64,000 nucleotides of DNA from NCBI GenBank assembly GCA_026988155.1, contig JALSLW010000074.1, forward strand, positions 1-64,000. The letters are read 5' to 3'. Below are positions 24,888 through 34,707 of this stretch, in pieces. The notes under the pieces are model-generated. The model searched no databases. It was given only the letters and a program-made list of their open reading frames with translations, and was not told the origin of the DNA. The stretch is from Methylomonas sp. (GTDB lineage Bacteria; Pseudomonadota; Gammaproteobacteria; Methylococcales; Methylomonadaceae). The translations under genes were made by a program, and so were the position numbers. Position 1 is the stretch's first letter, and each line of letters begins with the position of its first letter.

Positions 24888-25615
24888 TAGGAAAAATCCC
24901 CCCATAACATTTGCACTGCTGACAAAGCTGCCAGCGATGCCGTTTCAGTACGCAAAATCCTTTTCCCCAAACGAACAGGAACAAACCCCGCAGCTACAGC
25001 AAGCTCTCTTTCCTGATTGCTAAAACCGCCTTCTGGACCGGATAGCAAGGTTACCTTCTGATCTTCAGGCTTTAAACTAGCTAAGGTCTGTTCTGCGTAA
25101 GGATCCAAAAAAACCTTCAGCCCCATCTGTTTGTGCACCCACTCTTCAATCTCAGTAATTTCACTTAAAGCTGGCGGCATCGTTCTGCCACTTTGTTCTG
25201 TCGCATGCTGAGCTATATGTTTCCAGTGCTGTAATCGTTGCTGTTTTTTATCGGCCTTAAACTTAACCACGCAACGCTCCGTTAGCAAAGGCGTTAAATC
25301 GTTAACTCCAAGCTCTACAGCTTTTTGTACTGCCCAGTCCATTCTGTCTCCACGCGATATCCCCAGCCCCAATGTAACATATAGTGGAGATTCAACTGCT
25401 CTATCAACAAACTCAGCAATTGAAACCACAACGCGTTTACGGCTTGCCTCATGAATCACACTTAAAAATTCACCGCCCTGGCCATTAAACAGCGTAATCT
25501 GCTGATCCTTCTTAAGTCTTAACACTGTTCTTACATAATGTGCATTACCTTCTTTAAGCTCAATTTTTTGACCTGTATTTAAAATATCTGGTGTATATAA
25601 CCTTGAAATTCGCAT
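24887..25615 (-). CDS. rsmE: 16S rRNA (uracil-1498-N3)-methyltransferase RsmE
   Basis: 242 residues. RsmE uses S-adenosylmethionine to methylate N3 of U1498 in helix 44 of 16S rRNA within the assembled 30S subunit. The SPOUT trefoil-knot signature is clear: LLSGPEGGFSNQERELAVAA and VRLGKRILRTETASLAAL. The N-terminal PUA-like part includes NAHYVRTVLRLKKDQQITLF. The start is the ATG at 25615. A strong terminator separates it from ahcY upstream, so it and the CPBP gene form their own unit. Its methyl donor is supplied by MetK and its by-product removed by AhcY, both encoded just upstream. Confidence 0.96.
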   Translation of the reverse strand: MRISRLYTPDILNTGQKIELKEGNAHYVRTVLRLKKDQQITLFNGQGGEFLSVIHEASRKRVVVSIAEFVDRAVESPLYVTLGLGISRGDRMDWAVQKAVELGVNDLTPLLTERCVVKFKADKKQQRLQHWKHIAQHATEQSGRTMPPALSEITEIEEWVHKQMGLKVFLDPYAEQTLASLKPEDQKVTLLSGPEGGFSNQERELAVAAGFVPVRLGKRILRTETASLAALSAVQMLWGDFS

Positions 25616-25656
25616 ATTTTATGTTTACCTTTAATTGTCTACAAAGAATCAGACAT

Positions 25657-25686
25657 AAAAAAAGGGGCTTCTCAGCCCCTTTTTTA
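25657..25686. terminator. intrinsic terminator between ahcY and rsmE
   Basis: GGGGCT and AGCCCC form a stem around TCTC, flanked by seven A on one side and six T on the other, so it is a good terminator in both directions. It lies 18 bases past the ahcY stop and ends the metK-ahcY transcript. Confidence 0.88.
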
Positions 25687-25703
25687 TTATCTCTGTAAAA
25701 AAA

Positions 25704-26996
25704 TCAATAGCGATAATGATCTGGTTTATAAGGGCCTTCTACAGGAACATTTATATATTCAGCCTGCTCACCTGTCAACTCAGTTAAATTTACCCCTAGT
25801 TGCTTCAAGTGAGATCTAGCCACTTTTTCATCTAACTTCTTAGGCAGAATATAGACTTTATTTTCATAAGCCGTTGCATTTTCCCAAAGTTCTATTTGAG
25901 CCAGCACTTGGTTACAGAATGAATTAGACATTACAAAACTGGGGTGCCCTGTCGCACAGCCTAAATTAACTAAGCGCCCTTCTGCCAGTATAATGAGCCG
26001 CTTACCGTCTGGAAAAATCACATGGTCAACTTGCGGCTTAATATTTTCCCAAGTGTACTGGCGCAAAGAAGCAATCTCAATCTCTGAATCAAAATGCCCA
26101 ATATTACAGACAATGGCATTATTTTTCATGACTGCCATATGGTCGTGGGTAATAATATTAAAATTGCCTGTTGCTGTTACAAAAATATTGGCTACCGGTG
26201 CAGCTTCTTCCATAGTGACGACTCTAAATCCTTCCATAGAAGCCTGCAATGCACAAATAGGATCAATTTCTGTTATCCAAACCGTTGCCCCTAAGCCACG
26301 CAATGACTGAGCACAGCCTTTTCCAACATCACCATAGCCGCCAACAACTGCAATTTTTCCTGCAACCATCACATCCGTAGCCCGTTTAATGCCGTCAACT
26401 AATGATTCACGGCAGCCATACAAATTATCAAATTTAGATTTAGTTACTGAATCATTAACATTAAATGCCGGTGTTTTTAATGTTCCTTTGGCGACCATTT
26501 CATACAGGCGAAGAACGCCTGTGGTAGTTTCTTCAGATAGCCCTTTTACATCATTCATTAATTCTGGAAATTTTTCGTGCATCATAATGGTCAAATCGCC
26601 ACCATCATCCAAAATCATATTTGGGCGCCAACCATCAGGGCCAATAATAGTTTGTTCTATGCACCACTCAGCTTCTTCCTCCGTTTCACCCTTCCAGGCA
26701 AATACAGGAACTCCTGCTTCAGCCATTGCAGCAGCAGCATGATCCTGAGTAGAAAAAATATTGCAGGATGACCACCTGACTTCTGCACCTAATGCGGTCA
26801 AGGTTTCAATCAATACCGCAGTCTGAATGGTCATATGTAGGCAACCCGCAATACGTGCCCCCTTCAATGGCTGCCCAGCACCAAACTCCTCACGCAGTGA
26901 CATTAAACCTGGCATCTCTGTTTCTGCAATGGTAGTTTCTTTACGACCCCATTCAGCCAATGCCATATCGGCAACTTTATAATCCTGTGAACTCAT
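25704..26996 (-). CDS. ahcY: S-adenosylhomocysteine hydrolase (adenosylhomocysteinase)
   Basis: 430 residues. AhcY splits S-adenosylhomocysteine reversibly into homocysteine and adenosine with bound NAD. Visible motifs are [34 protein letters not shown], the NAD-binding [39 protein letters not shown] with the family [10 protein letters not shown], and the C-terminal KPDHYRY that completes the neighbouring subunit's NAD site. Length fits the short bacterial class without the 40-residue insert of some species. It follows metK by 35 bases, so both enzymes of the methyl cycle are cotranscribed. I saw no SAH riboswitch; the short gap leaves no room for one. Confidence 0.98.
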   Translation of the reverse strand: MSSQDYKVADMALAEWGRKETTIAETEMPGLMSLREEFGAGQPLKGARIAGCLHMTIQTAVLIETLTALGAEVRWSSCNIFSTQDHAAAAMAEAGVPVFAWKGETEEEAEWCIEQTIIGPDGWRPNMILDDGGDLTIMMHEKFPELMNDVKGLSEETTTGVLRLYEMVAKGTLKTPAFNVNDSVTKSKFDNLYGCRESLVDGIKRATDVMVAGKIAVVGGYGDVGKGCAQSLRGLGATVWITEIDPICALQASMEGFRVVTMEEAAPVANIFVTATGNFNIITHDHMAVMKNNAIVCNIGHFDSEIEIASLRQYTWENIKPQVDHVIFPDGKRLIILAEGRLVNLGCATGHPSFVMSNSFCNQVLAQIELWENATAYENKVYILPKKLDEKVARSHLKQLGVNLTELTGEQAEYINVPVEGPYKPDHYRY

Positions 26997-27031
26997 ATGT
27001 CTATTTATCCTATTTCAAATTGAGGCAATTA

Positions 27032-28192
27032 TTAAAGGTTAGCAGAGATTCTCAATGCTTCAACCTTATCTATTTTTTCCCAGCTGAATGAATCTTCTGT
27101 ACGCCCGAAGTGTCCATAGGTCGCCGTTTTGCGATAAATAGGCCGCAATAGATCCAGTTGCGCAATTAAACCTTTTGGCCTTAAATCAAAATGCTCCCGA
27201 ACTATCTCCTCCAATCTATCTTCAGCAATTTTTCCTGTACCAAAAGTTTCTATCGCAACTGAAGTGGGTTCAGCAACACCAATAGCATAAGAAAGCTGAA
27301 CTTCACAGCGTTCTGCGAGACCAGCTGCCACGACATTTTTTGCAACATATCTCGCCATATAGGCCGCCGATCTATCGACTTTAGAGGGGTCTTTACCCGA
27401 AAAAGCACCCCCGCCATGCCTAGCCATACCGCCATAGGTATCAACAATAATCTTACGACCAGTTAGCCCGCAATCTCCGACAGGACCACCGATAATAAAC
27501 TGCCCTGTTGGGTTAATAAAATATTTAGTCCCAGAATGCAGCCATTCTTTTGGCAAGATCGGCAGGATTATTTCATCCATAACGGCTTCTTCAAGCTGTT
27601 TTCCACCGATTTCTGGCGAATGCTGAGTTGACAGTACTACCGCATCAATCGCAACAGGTTTATGATTTTCATAGCGGAAGGTAATTTGGCTTTTTGCGTC
27701 GGGCCTTAACCAAGGTAAAGTGTTATTCTTACGTATTTCTGCCTGGCGTTCGACCAGCCGATGGGAAAAGGTAATAGGTGCAGGCATTAATACATCTGTT
27801 TCATTACTGGCATAGCCAAACATCAGACCTTGATCACCCGCACCTTGCTCATGGTTGTCACTATCATCAACTCCCATAGCAATATCAGCTGACTGTTTAC
27901 CTATAGCATTAAGGACCGCACAGGTTTTACCATCAAAACCCACCTCACCGTTATCATAGCCAATTTCACAAAGTACATTTCTGACCAGTTCTTCAGTGTC
28001 AACCCAGGCATCAGTAGTTATTTCTCCGGCTAAAATAACCATCCCCGTTTTAACCATGGTCTCACATGCAATTCTTGATTTGGGATCCTGCGCTAACAAT
28101 GCGTCAACTACAGCATCAGAAATTTGGTCAGCAACCTTATCCGGATGACCTTCTGATACAGATTCTGATGTAAAAATAAAATCATTACTCAC
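27032..28192 (-). CDS. metK: S-adenosylmethionine synthetase
   Basis: 386 residues. MetK makes S-adenosylmethionine from methionine and ATP as a tetramer. Signature motifs are [36 protein letters not shown] and [20 protein letters not shown], all intact. The start is a GTG at 28192 with GGGGAAAG eight bases upstream. It is the first gene of a metK-ahcY pair. The 298 bases upstream carry two hairpins and a TTGACA box but no recognisable MetJ box or SAM riboswitch. Confidence 0.98.
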   Translation of the reverse strand: MSNDFIFTSESVSEGHPDKVADQISDAVVDALLAQDPKSRIACETMVKTGMVILAGEITTDAWVDTEELVRNVLCEIGYDNGEVGFDGKTCAVLNAIGKQSADIAMGVDDSDNHEQGAGDQGLMFGYASNETDVLMPAPITFSHRLVERQAEIRKNNTLPWLRPDAKSQITFRYENHKPVAIDAVVLSTQHSPEIGGKQLEEAVMDEIILPILPKEWLHSGTKYFINPTGQFIIGGPVGDCGLTGRKIIVDTYGGMARHGGGAFSGKDPSKVDRSAAYMARYVAKNVVAAGLAERCEVQLSYAIGVAEPTSVAIETFGTGKIAEDRLEEIVREHFDLRPKGLIAQLDLLRPIYRKTATYGHFGRTEDSFSWEKIDKVEALRISANL

Positions 28193-28370
28193 TATACTTT
28201 CCCCATGACCAAATACTTAGATTCTAGAAAATCGATTGAACACGAATTTAGTGCCCAGTATATTTTTCTTAAGCTAGAAACCTGTCAAAAAAAGAAATTC
28301 ATCACAAGAAAAAGACATATTTAAGTCAAATAGTTCGTTCATTTGAGAAAAATGAACAGAAAATCTGATC

Positions 28371-28399
28371 AAAAAAGCTTTTCCGAAGCGGAACTTTTT
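28371..28399. terminator. bulged terminator-like hairpin
   Basis: TTCCG and CGGAA form a stem with a three-base loop. Flanking AAAAAG and CTTTTT extend it with a three-base bulge, giving T runs on both strands. It may be a second terminator for the rpoD-tRNA transcript. Confidence 0.4.
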
Positions 28400-28458
28400 A
28401 TTCTCGTACAGGCTCCCCATCAGGGTGATAATTGAAATCGCACCCTTTCACAAAATAA

Positions 28459-28480
28459 AAAGGTCGCATATGCGACCTTT
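28459..28480 (-). terminator. intrinsic terminator after tRNA-Ile2
   Basis: A perfect palindrome (AAAGGTCGCATATGCGACCTTT, quoted here as GGTCGC with GCGACC around ATAT, plus three A-T pairs) lies 11 bases past the tRNA. On the minus strand TTATTTTG follows. It ends the rpsU-yqeY-dnaG-rpoD-tRNA transcript. Confidence 0.8.
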
Positions 28481-28490
28481 CTTTGATATA

Positions 28491-28567
28491 TGGTGGGCCC
28501 TCCCAGACTCGAACTGGGGACCTGCCGATTATGAGTCGGATGCTCTAACCAACTGAGCTAAGGGCCC
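28491..28567 (-). tRNA. ileX: tRNA-Ile2 (anticodon CAU, lysidine-modified)
   Basis: A 77-base cloverleaf with encoded CCA: acceptor stem GGGCCCT/AGGGCCC, D arm GCTCAGTTGGTTAGAGC, anticodon loop CTCATAA, T arm with GTTCGAGTC. A CAU anticodon could be Met or Ile2. The acceptor stem has C4-G69 and C5-G68, the pairs by which TilS tells tRNA-Ile2 from tRNA-Met in E. coli, so Ile2 is preferred. It lies 10 bases after rpoD, and E. coli also keeps ileX near rpoD. TilS would convert C34 to lysidine so that AUA is read. Confidence 0.9.
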
Positions 28568-28577
28568 TAAACTATTA

Positions 28578-30392
28578 TTAATTATCGCCCTCAAGAAAAC
28601 ATCTTAACTGTTCAGATCTTGATGGGTGTCTTAATTTTCGCAACGCTTTGGCTTCAATCTGACGAATTCTCTCCCGAGTCACATCAAACTGTTTGCCAAC
28701 TTCCTCTAACGTATGGTCCGTATTCATATTAATGCCAAAACGCATCCGCAGAACTTTTGCCTCTCGTGCAGTTAATCCACTCAACACATTCTGTGTGGAC
28801 TCACAAAGACCTGCAATTGTAGCAGATTCCACAGGTGAAAGTACCTTGCCATCCTCAATAAAATCCCCCAAATGTGAATCTTCATCATCACCAATGGGTG
28901 TTTCCATAGAAATAGGCTCTTTGGCAATTTTCAATACCTTACGGACCTTATCTTCAGGCATTTCCATCCGTTCAGATAACTCTTCCGGCGTTGCTTCCCT
29001 ACCTTTTTCTTGCAGAATCTGTCTAGAAACACGATTTAGTTTATTAATTGTTTCTATCATATGCACAGGAATACGGATAGTCCTGGCCTGGTCAGCAATA
29101 GATCGGGTAATCGCCTGTCTTATCCACCATGTTGCATAAGTTGAAAACTTATATCCCCGACGATATTCGAACTTATCAACCGCTTTCATCAAACCGATAT
29201 TGCCTTCCTGAATCAGATCTAGAAATTGCAAACCTCGATTAGTATATTTTTTAGCAATAGAAATAACCAGTCTTAAATTGGCCTCAATCATTTCTTTCTT
29301 AGCCCTTCTTGCTTTTGCCTCACCAACAGACAACCGACGATGAATATCTTTTAAATCAACAACAGCAAGGCCCTGACTTTTTTCTATGCCTGCCAATTCC
29401 TTTTGAGCCTTTCTTATTTCATCTTCAAAACTCTTTAATGCAGCGGAGTACGGTTGCCCTTTCAGATATTGATTTAGCCACGCATTATCTACTTCATTGC
29501 CTACAAAGCTATCAATAAATTCTTTTCGGGGCATTTTAGCCTTTCTGACACAAATATCTAAAATAGTTCTTTCTTTTCTTCTGAGGTCAGAGACAACCGG
29601 CTTAAATAGTGCCAGCATTTTCTTTAAATACGGAGGAGTCCATTTAAACTCAGTAAAAACGAGCGCTAAATCATCCAGTGCTTTTTCAGATTTCTCTGCA
29701 CTATAGCCATTCTTTGCTACTGAGGCCGATGCAATTTTTAAAGCCTTTTTTAGCTCCTCAACCTTTTCCTTTACTTCTTCATAAGTCACTCCTTTGACCT
29801 CCTCTTCATCGTCAGTCGCACTGGCAGCAGCCGCAGCCGCACCAGCGACTTTAGGGTCAAATTCAGGCTCATTAAGGTCGACTAAGTCAGTCAGCAGGTC
29901 GCTCATCCTGACACCTGACTCTTCATCTAAAATAGACTCAAAAGAGGAAATAAACGATTCAACCACTCCTTTTGAGCGGGCAAGTGCCTGAATAATATGG
30001 CGTTGCCCAGCTTCTATCCGCTTAGCTATTTTCAGCTCTTCCTGCCGCGTCAAAAGCTCCACAGAACCCATTTCCCGCATGTACATCCGTACAGGATCAG
30101 TAGTCCGTCCAAATTCGCTGTCAACCGAGGCAAGGGCCGCCACTTCAGCAGCTGCTTCATCGTCATCGGACGTAACTGCCGAGTCAGATGTTAATAATGA
30201 GTCGGCATCAGGCGCAACCTCATGCACCTGAATACCCATATCTGAAATCATTCCAATGATATCTTCAATCTGTTCAGGATCAACAATATCACTTGGCAAA
30301 TGGTCATTTACTTCTGCGTAAGTTAAATACCCTTGCGCCTTACCTTTTGCTATTAATTGTTTAATTTGAGATTGTTGTTGTTCTTGATTCAT
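28578..30392 (-). CDS. rpoD: RNA polymerase primary sigma factor (sigma-70)
   Basis: 604 residues. Region 1.1 is at the N terminus ([20 protein letters not shown]). Region 1.2 to 2 holds [20 protein letters not shown], then [20 protein letters not shown] and [20 protein letters not shown], which read the -10 box. Region 4 ends with [20 protein letters not shown], which reads the -35 box. The non-conserved region between 1.2 and 2.1 is present, with an Ala run followed by an acidic stretch (ATDDEEE). It is the last protein gene of the macromolecular synthesis operon. It lies 78 bases after dnaG and just before tRNA-Ile2. Confidence 0.98.
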   Translation of the reverse strand: MNQEQQQSQIKQLIAKGKAQGYLTYAEVNDHLPSDIVDPEQIEDIIGMISDMGIQVHEVAPDADSLLTSDSAVTSDDDEAAAEVAALASVDSEFGRTTDPVRMYMREMGSVELLTRQEELKIAKRIEAGQRHIIQALARSKGVVESFISSFESILDEESGVRMSDLLTDLVDLNEPEFDPKVAGAAAAAASATDDEEEVKGVTYEEVKEKVEELKKALKIASASVAKNGYSAEKSEKALDDLALVFTEFKWTPPYLKKMLALFKPVVSDLRRKERTILDICVRKAKMPRKEFIDSFVGNEVDNAWLNQYLKGQPYSAALKSFEDEIRKAQKELAGIEKSQGLAVVDLKDIHRRLSVGEAKARRAKKEMIEANLRLVISIAKKYTNRGLQFLDLIQEGNIGLMKAVDKFEYRRGYKFSTYATWWIRQAITRSIADQARTIRIPVHMIETINKLNRVSRQILQEKGREATPEELSERMEMPEDKVRKVLKIAKEPISMETPIGDDEDSHLGDFIEDGKVLSPVESATIAGLCESTQNVLSGLTAREAKVLRMRFGINMNTDHTLEEVGKQFDVTRERIRQIEAKALRKLRHPSRSEQLRCFLEGDN

Positions 30393-30470
30393 TCTACGCC
30401 CACAAAATACATTAAGTAGCCACCCCTATCGAACAGGAAATTATATCACTAAAACAGCAAATTGACCACA

Positions 30471-32192
30471 TCATATTTTCTTAACCAATAGCTTTTTCAG
30501 CAACTCTTTTTCTTCCAGGCTCAATCCGTGCTCTTTTTCCTTACCGAGCAAGCCATTAAGCATTTCCTCATCCATTTGCTGCAGTATCAAATCAATTGCA
30601 CCTAAAAACTCAGCTTCCACACCATCGCTAAGAATAAAAAAATCCCAACTTATCAGAGTATTAACAATTTTTTCATTTGGCTTCCCTCTAAAATACTCCA
30701 TAAGAACCGCCGAATTAGCAGGCTTAATCTTCTCAATTGCCTGTAGCACATCTTTCAGCACATCCACACCAGGCAAAACCATTTTCGACAAATCAAGCTC
30801 TTTTTGATCAAAAACTTCTTTCAACAGCGGGTTCTGCAATAAAAAAGCAACAACTATACGGACGGGCGACGCCTTTACTCCGCCACCCGCTCTTTTTTTG
30901 CGGGGGCTACCAGTTAATATCGCAGGTGGCTTCAATACACCCAGAGCCCTCCCTGAAGATTCCTGTTCTAGCCGGCCAAACATCATTTCACGAAAATAGC
31001 CTGCCGGAATTTTTTCTATGTGGGGCTTCGCCCGTGCCATCAGCAAAGAACGCCCTTCAATCGTTTCCATATCGACATCCTTGCCAATATAGTTAAAAAA
31101 ATAGTCTGACAAAGCCAGAGCCCCCTCTATCTTACCCTCAAATCCCTCCACCCCTTGCTCCCGAATCAGCGAATCAGGATCCCGGCCTTCAGGCAATAGC
31201 ATTATCCGAACCTGCCGACCATCTTTTAGACTGGGGAAAGAAGCCTCAACAGCTCGCCACGCAGCTTTCCTTCCTGCAACATCTCCATCAAAACAAAACA
31301 CCAGCTCTGAAGTAAATCGAAACAATAAATCTAGATGCATTTTGGAGGTCGCCGTCCCCAAGGCGGCAACAGAGTATGAAACTCCGAACTGAGCAAGGGC
31401 GAGAACGTCCATATACCCCTCCACAATTAAAATTCTTTCAGGCTTAGAGTTCTTTTCTAAAAGCTCACTCAAGCCATAAAGTTCACGGCCCTTGGAAAAA
31501 ACAGCAGTTTCCGGAGAGTTTAGATATTTCGGCAAGGATTCATCTAAAACACGACCACCAAATCCAATAGTTCGTTTGCGTTTATCTCTGATAGGGAAGA
31601 TCAGCCGTCCCCTAAAGCGATCATAGCTACGACCATTCTTGCTACCCAAAACACCGGCATCCATTAGCAACTTCTCATCAAATCTTGAAGACAGGGCTTT
31701 CCAGTCGTTTGTCGCATAACCCAATGAAAATTCTTTGGCTACATCCCCGCTTAACCCCCTATCCTTTAAATAATCTACCGCAACAGCACCCTGAGAAGTA
31801 TTTCTCAACTGTTCAACATAAAAAACCGCGACCTGCTCAAGGGTTGAATACAGCGCACTATAATCCTGCTTTTCCTTCCGATACGCCACAGCCTCTCTAG
31901 GCACATCAATGCCCGAAAAACCGGCTAAATCCTCGATAGCCTCAACAAAATCAAGGTGACTGAATTCCATTAAAAAACCGATAGCATTACCATTAGCCCC
32001 ACACCCAAAACAGTGATAAAACTGTTTTTTTTGACTCACGGAGAAGCTAGGACTGTTTTCAGAATGAAAAGGGCAGCGAGCCCAATAATCGTTCCCCTTC
32101 TTGCTCAAAGGGACATGCGAATTAATCAGATCGACAATATCAACTCGTACCAGAAGGTCATCAATAAATTCACGAGGTATTCTGCCGGACAT
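30471..32192 (-). CDS. dnaG: DNA primase
   Basis: 573 residues. DnaG makes RNA primers at the replication fork and works with DnaB. The N-terminal CHC2 zinc ribbon is intact (CPFH and CFGC, in YWARCPFHSENSPSF and FYHCFGCGANG). The catalytic TOPRIM core shows ILIVEGYMDVLALAQFG and VFCFDGDVAGRKAAW. The C-terminal helicase-binding part is short and divergent, as is common for that domain. The ATG at 32192 has a strong AGGAGGG upstream. It lies between yqeY and rpoD in the rpsU-dnaG-rpoD operon, where initiation of translation, replication and transcription are co-regulated. Confidence 0.97.
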   Translation of the reverse strand: MSGRIPREFIDDLLVRVDIVDLINSHVPLSKKGNDYWARCPFHSENSPSFSVSQKKQFYHCFGCGANGNAIGFLMEFSHLDFVEAIEDLAGFSGIDVPREAVAYRKEKQDYSALYSTLEQVAVFYVEQLRNTSQGAVAVDYLKDRGLSGDVAKEFSLGYATNDWKALSSRFDEKLLMDAGVLGSKNGRSYDRFRGRLIFPIRDKRKRTIGFGGRVLDESLPKYLNSPETAVFSKGRELYGLSELLEKNSKPERILIVEGYMDVLALAQFGVSYSVAALGTATSKMHLDLLFRFTSELVFCFDGDVAGRKAAWRAVEASFPSLKDGRQVRIMLLPEGRDPDSLIREQGVEGFEGKIEGALALSDYFFNYIGKDVDMETIEGRSLLMARAKPHIEKIPAGYFREMMFGRLEQESSGRALGVLKPPAILTGSPRKKRAGGGVKASPVRIVVAFLLQNPLLKEVFDQKELDLSKMVLPGVDVLKDVLQAIEKIKPANSAVLMEYFRGKPNEKIVNTLISWDFFILSDGVEAEFLGAIDLILQQMDEEMLNGLLGKEKEHGLSLEEKELLKKLLVKKI

Positions 32193-32223
32193 ATATCCAG
32201 CCCTCCTGCTCAGGTTTTTTTAA

Positions 32224-32673
32224 CTAAGCACCAAGCCTGGCCTTAATCACAGAACTCACAACTGACATATCGGCACGCCCTAGCATTTGAGGCTTTAAGA
32301 TACCCATCACCTTGCCCATATCCTTTATGGATTTAGCGGCAGAATCCGATACAGCCTTCGCAACCATCTCTTCAATTTCTTCCGAAGCAAGTGCTTTTGG
32401 CAAAAAATCCTGGATCACCAGAATCTCTACCTCTTCAACCTCCGTCAAATCTTCGCGTCCGGCCTCATTGAACTGCCTGATTGACTCTCGCCTCTGTTTG
32501 AGCATTTTATCAAGCGTAACAATAATCCGCTCATCATCAAGTTCAATTCGCTCATCAACTTCAATTTGCTTGATGGCAGCCAAAATCATACGAACTATCT
32601 TAAGACGATCCCTGTCTTTTGCCCGCATCGCTGCTTTCATATCATCCTTAATACGAGCTTTTAATAAACTCAT
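32224..32673 (-). CDS. yqeY: GatB/YqeY domain protein
   Basis: 149 residues, the whole YqeY family length. Hallmarks are LKARIKDDMKAAMRAKDRDR near the start, VRMILAAIKQIEVDERIEL, then KQRRESIRQFNEAGREDL and the C-terminal GKVMGILKPQMLGRADM. The domain resembles the tail of the GatB amidotransferase subunit, and a tRNA-related role has been proposed but not settled. It is inserted between rpsU and dnaG, an arrangement common in gammaproteobacteria other than the enterics. It starts with ATG at 32673 after GAGGCAGGTT, 12 bases after rpsU. Confidence 0.94.
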   Translation of the reverse strand: MSLLKARIKDDMKAAMRAKDRDRLKIVRMILAAIKQIEVDERIELDDERIIVTLDKMLKQRRESIRQFNEAGREDLTEVEEVEILVIQDFLPKALASEEIEEMVAKAVSDSAAKSIKDMGKVMGILKPQMLGRADMSVVSSVIKARLGA

Positions 32674-32685
32674 AACCTGCCTCAG

Positions 32686-32919
32686 CTAAAGTTGCGGACG
32701 ACCGCGACGCAGATTTTTCAATGCATAACGCTCACGCGCTAATTTTTTTAAATGTCGCTTAACCGCTGCAGCACCTTTGCGCTTACGCTCAGCAGTGGGC
32801 TTTTCATAAAATTCACGGCGACGAACTTCTGATAAGACGCCTGCTTTTTCACATGAGCGCTTAAAACGTCGAATCGCAATATCAAAAGGTTCGTTTTCTC
32901 TAACTTTTACTGATGGCAT
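32686..32919 (-). CDS. rpsU: 30S ribosomal protein S21
   Basis: 77 residues, a few longer than the usual 71 because of an extended C terminus ending [11 protein letters not shown]. The core is canonical: [40 protein letters not shown] and [21 protein letters not shown]21 binds near the anti-Shine-Dalgarno end of 16S rRNA and helps initiation. It is first in the macromolecular synthesis operon, with a clear promoter and a leader hairpin upstream. Start ATG at 32919 after CAGGTCATTATA. Confidence 0.97.
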   Translation of the reverse strand: MPSVKVRENEPFDIAIRRFKRSCEKAGVLSEVRRREFYEKPTAERKRKGAAAVKRHLKKLARERYALKNLRRGRPQL

Positions 32920-32946
32920 TATAATGACCTGTTTATGTTAATATAT

Positions 32947-32973
32947 ATTTTTGAGTCAACTAGACTCAAAAAT
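32947..32973 (-). promoter_or_regulatory. leader hairpin of the rpsU operon
   Basis: ATTTTTGAGTC and GACTCAAAAAT pair perfectly (11 bp) around a five-base loop, between the promoter and the rpsU start. Little T-rich sequence follows it, so it is more likely a translational or processing element than a full terminator. It sits where E. coli has a LexA-controlled promoter; no LexA box is visible here. Confidence 0.6.
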
Positions 32974-32982
32974 GAACTCTTA

Positions 32983-33010
32983 ATTATACCCTTAAAATTG
33001 ATTTAATCAA
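32983..33010 (-). promoter_or_regulatory. sigma-70 promoter for rpsU-yqeY-dnaG-rpoD
   Basis: TTGATT (33010 to 33005) and a perfect TATAAT (32988 to 32983) are separated by 16 bases on the minus strand. The -35 box ends six bases before the tsaD start, so the divergent tsaD transcription must begin within or beyond this region. Confidence 0.7.
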
Positions 33011-33015
33011 AAGCA

Positions 33016-34026
33016 ATGTACATTTTAGGCATAGAATCATCTTGCGATGAAACTGGAATCGCCATATACCACTCGAAAAAAGGCTTGATACATGACACCC
33101 TATACAGCCAGGTTAGTATGCATAGCGAATATGGCGGTGTTGTACCAGAATTGGCATCTCGCGATCACATTAGAAAATTAGTCCCTTTAATTAAGAAAAC
33201 AATCCGCGATAGCAATCTGGCCCGACCAGACATTTCAGGAATTGCATATACAGCTGGCCCAGGGCTTATGGGAGCATTACTTGTTGGCGCCACCACGGCC
33301 AGAAGCTTAGCTTGGGCCTGGCAAATCCCTGCTATTGCCGTTCATCACATGGAAGGCCATTTACTCGCCCCCATGCTAGAAGAAACACCACCCCCCTACC
33401 CTTTTATTGCTTTATTAGTTTCAGGTGGGCACACTCTGCTTATTCAGGTTGACGGTATTGGGCAATACACTCAGCTAGGAGAATCCTTAGACGATGCAGC
33501 AGGCGAAGCATTTGACAAAGTAGCTAAGATGCTAGAACTTGGCTACCCAGGCGGCCCAAAAGTATCCCTACTGGCCGAAAAAGGAACTGATCGCTTTAAA
33601 TTCCCAAGACCGATGACGGACAGACCCGGGCTGGACTTTAGCTTCAGCGGTCTAAAGACATTCACTATGAACACACTAAATTCCACTAAAAAAACAAATC
33701 AGGATAAAGCCGACATCGCTTACGCCTTTCAAAAGGCAACAGCAGAAACACTCAGCATAAAATGCAAAAGAGCATTGCAACTGACTGGAATAAACACCTT
33801 AGTGATAGCAGGCGGGGTCAGCGCCAATACGAAAATCCGTTCCGAACTGCTTAAAATGACAAAAAAACAGCGCGCTACCTTATTTTTTCCGAGACTGGAA
33901 TTCTGTACAGATAATGGCGCAATGATTGCTTATGCAGGCTGTCAAAGGTTGCTGGCAGGACAGCATGAGAATCTAGAAATATTTGCAAAACCCCGCTGGC
34001 CAATAGAGACCCTTCTGAGCATCTAG
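33016..34026 (+). CDS. tsaD: tRNA N6-adenosine threonylcarbamoyltransferase TsaD
   Basis: 336 residues. TsaD, with TsaB and TsaE, transfers threonylcarbamoyl to A37 of tRNAs that read ANN codons. The ASKHA-type fold shows [16 protein letters not shown] at the N terminus, the metal-binding HHMEGHL (two His), [36 protein letters not shown] (in part) and the C-terminal [18 protein letters not shown]. Divergent from rpsU, which is the usual arrangement in gammaproteobacteria. The ATG at 33016 has no good ribosome binding site, only AAAAGCA. It ends 20 bases from the convergent plsY. Confidence 0.97.
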   Translation: MYILGIESSCDETGIAIYHSKKGLIHDTLYSQVSMHSEYGGVVPELASRDHIRKLVPLIKKTIRDSNLARPDISGIAYTAGPGLMGALLVGATTARSLAWAWQIPAIAVHHMEGHLLAPMLEETPPPYPFIALLVSGGHTLLIQVDGIGQYTQLGESLDDAAGEAFDKVAKMLELGYPGGPKVSLLAEKGTDRFKFPRPMTDRPGLDFSFSGLKTFTMNTLNSTKKTNQDKADIAYAFQKATAETLSIKCKRALQLTGINTLVIAGGVSANTKIRSELLKMTKKQRATLFFPRLEFCTDNGAMIAYAGCQRLLAGQHENLEIFAKPRWPIETLLSI

Positions 34027-34046
34027 GAACAGACACCCACTTTACC

Positions 34047-34634
34047 TTACTGCTCCTCACCTGCAATTAATCTTTGAATATTGCTTTTATGCCTCCAGAG
34101 CAAAACAGCGGAAATGACTGCAAAAACAGCTACTAAAAATGGATCGCCAACAATAAGCCACACATATGCAGGCGCTAATACAGCAGCTACTAACGCCGAC
34201 AATGAAGAAATGTTACTAATTTTATAAACAGCAAACCAAGTTCCAGAGACAGCAAGGCCAAGCAACCAGCCAACTCCCAGCGCTACCCCAAACGTTGTAG
34301 CAACACCTTTTCCGCCTTTGAAACCAAAAAAAACAGGGTATAAATGACCTAAAAAAGCCGCAAAAACAACCGAAGCCAACACCGGCATATCTACCCCCAA
34401 CGCTTTAGCTCCCAACACAGGAACCAAGCCTTTTAAAGCATCACCAAGCAAGGTTATTGCCGCTGCTTTTTTACCTCCAATTCTCATCACATTTGTTGCA
34501 CCGGGATTTCCTGAACCATGCTCTCTCGGATCGTCCAACCCCATCAATTCACAAACAATAATCGCACTTGATACTGACCCTATCAAATATGCAATGGGTA
34601 CCAACAACCAATCAATCATCATTTCCTCTCTCAA
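34047..34634 (-). CDS. plsY: glycerol-3-phosphate acyltransferase PlsY
   Basis: 195 residues, an inner-membrane protein with about five transmembrane segments. PlsY uses acyl phosphate (made by PlsX) to acylate position 1 of glycerol-3-phosphate, the first step of phospholipid synthesis. Motifs are GSGNPGATNVMRIGGKKAA, GDALKGLVPV and the second cytoplasmic loop FKGGKGVATTFGVALG, all intact. It is convergent with tsaD and divergent from folB. The usual neighbourhood tsaD-plsY-folB-folK is conserved in many gammaproteobacteria. The start is the ATG at 34634, although M5 or M6 is possible. Confidence 0.96.
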   Translation of the reverse strand: MREEMMIDWLLVPIAYLIGSVSSAIIVCELMGLDDPREHGSGNPGATNVMRIGGKKAAAITLLGDALKGLVPVLGAKALGVDMPVLASVVFAAFLGHLYPVFFGFKGGKGVATTFGVALGVGWLLGLAVSGTWFAVYKISNISSLSALVAAVLAPAYVWLIVGDPFLVAVFAVISAVLLWRHKSNIQRLIAGEEQ

Positions 34635-34707
34635 TCAAGACTTGTACATCAGGGACATTTCCCTGATACTAATGTTTTACTACTGACTATTTTAACTGGA
34701 AACCCAG

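Larger units (their letters stand above)
28193..28490 (-). promoter_or_regulatory. metK upstream region with hairpins and a possible promoter
   Basis: This 298-base stretch has no coding frame. On the minus strand it holds TTGACA about 95 bases before the metK start, followed at imperfect spacing by AATATACT. It also holds an 8-bp hairpin (GTTCATTT with AAATGAAC, 28337 to 28357) and two terminator-like hairpins nearer the tRNA. Two short GGGTG/CACCC arms near 28430 could pair around the sequence between them. I could not match the region to any known riboswitch class. Confidence 0.4.

Noticed and set aside
28193..28490. SAM or SAH riboswitch upstream of metK
   Set aside because: No core sequence of the known classes could be matched, and the metK-ahcY gap of 35 bases is too short for one.
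28491..28567. Initiator or elongator tRNA-Met
   Set aside because: The anticodon CAU alone allows it, but the acceptor stem carries C4-G69 and C5-G68 as in tRNA-Ile2, and the place after rpoD fits ileX.
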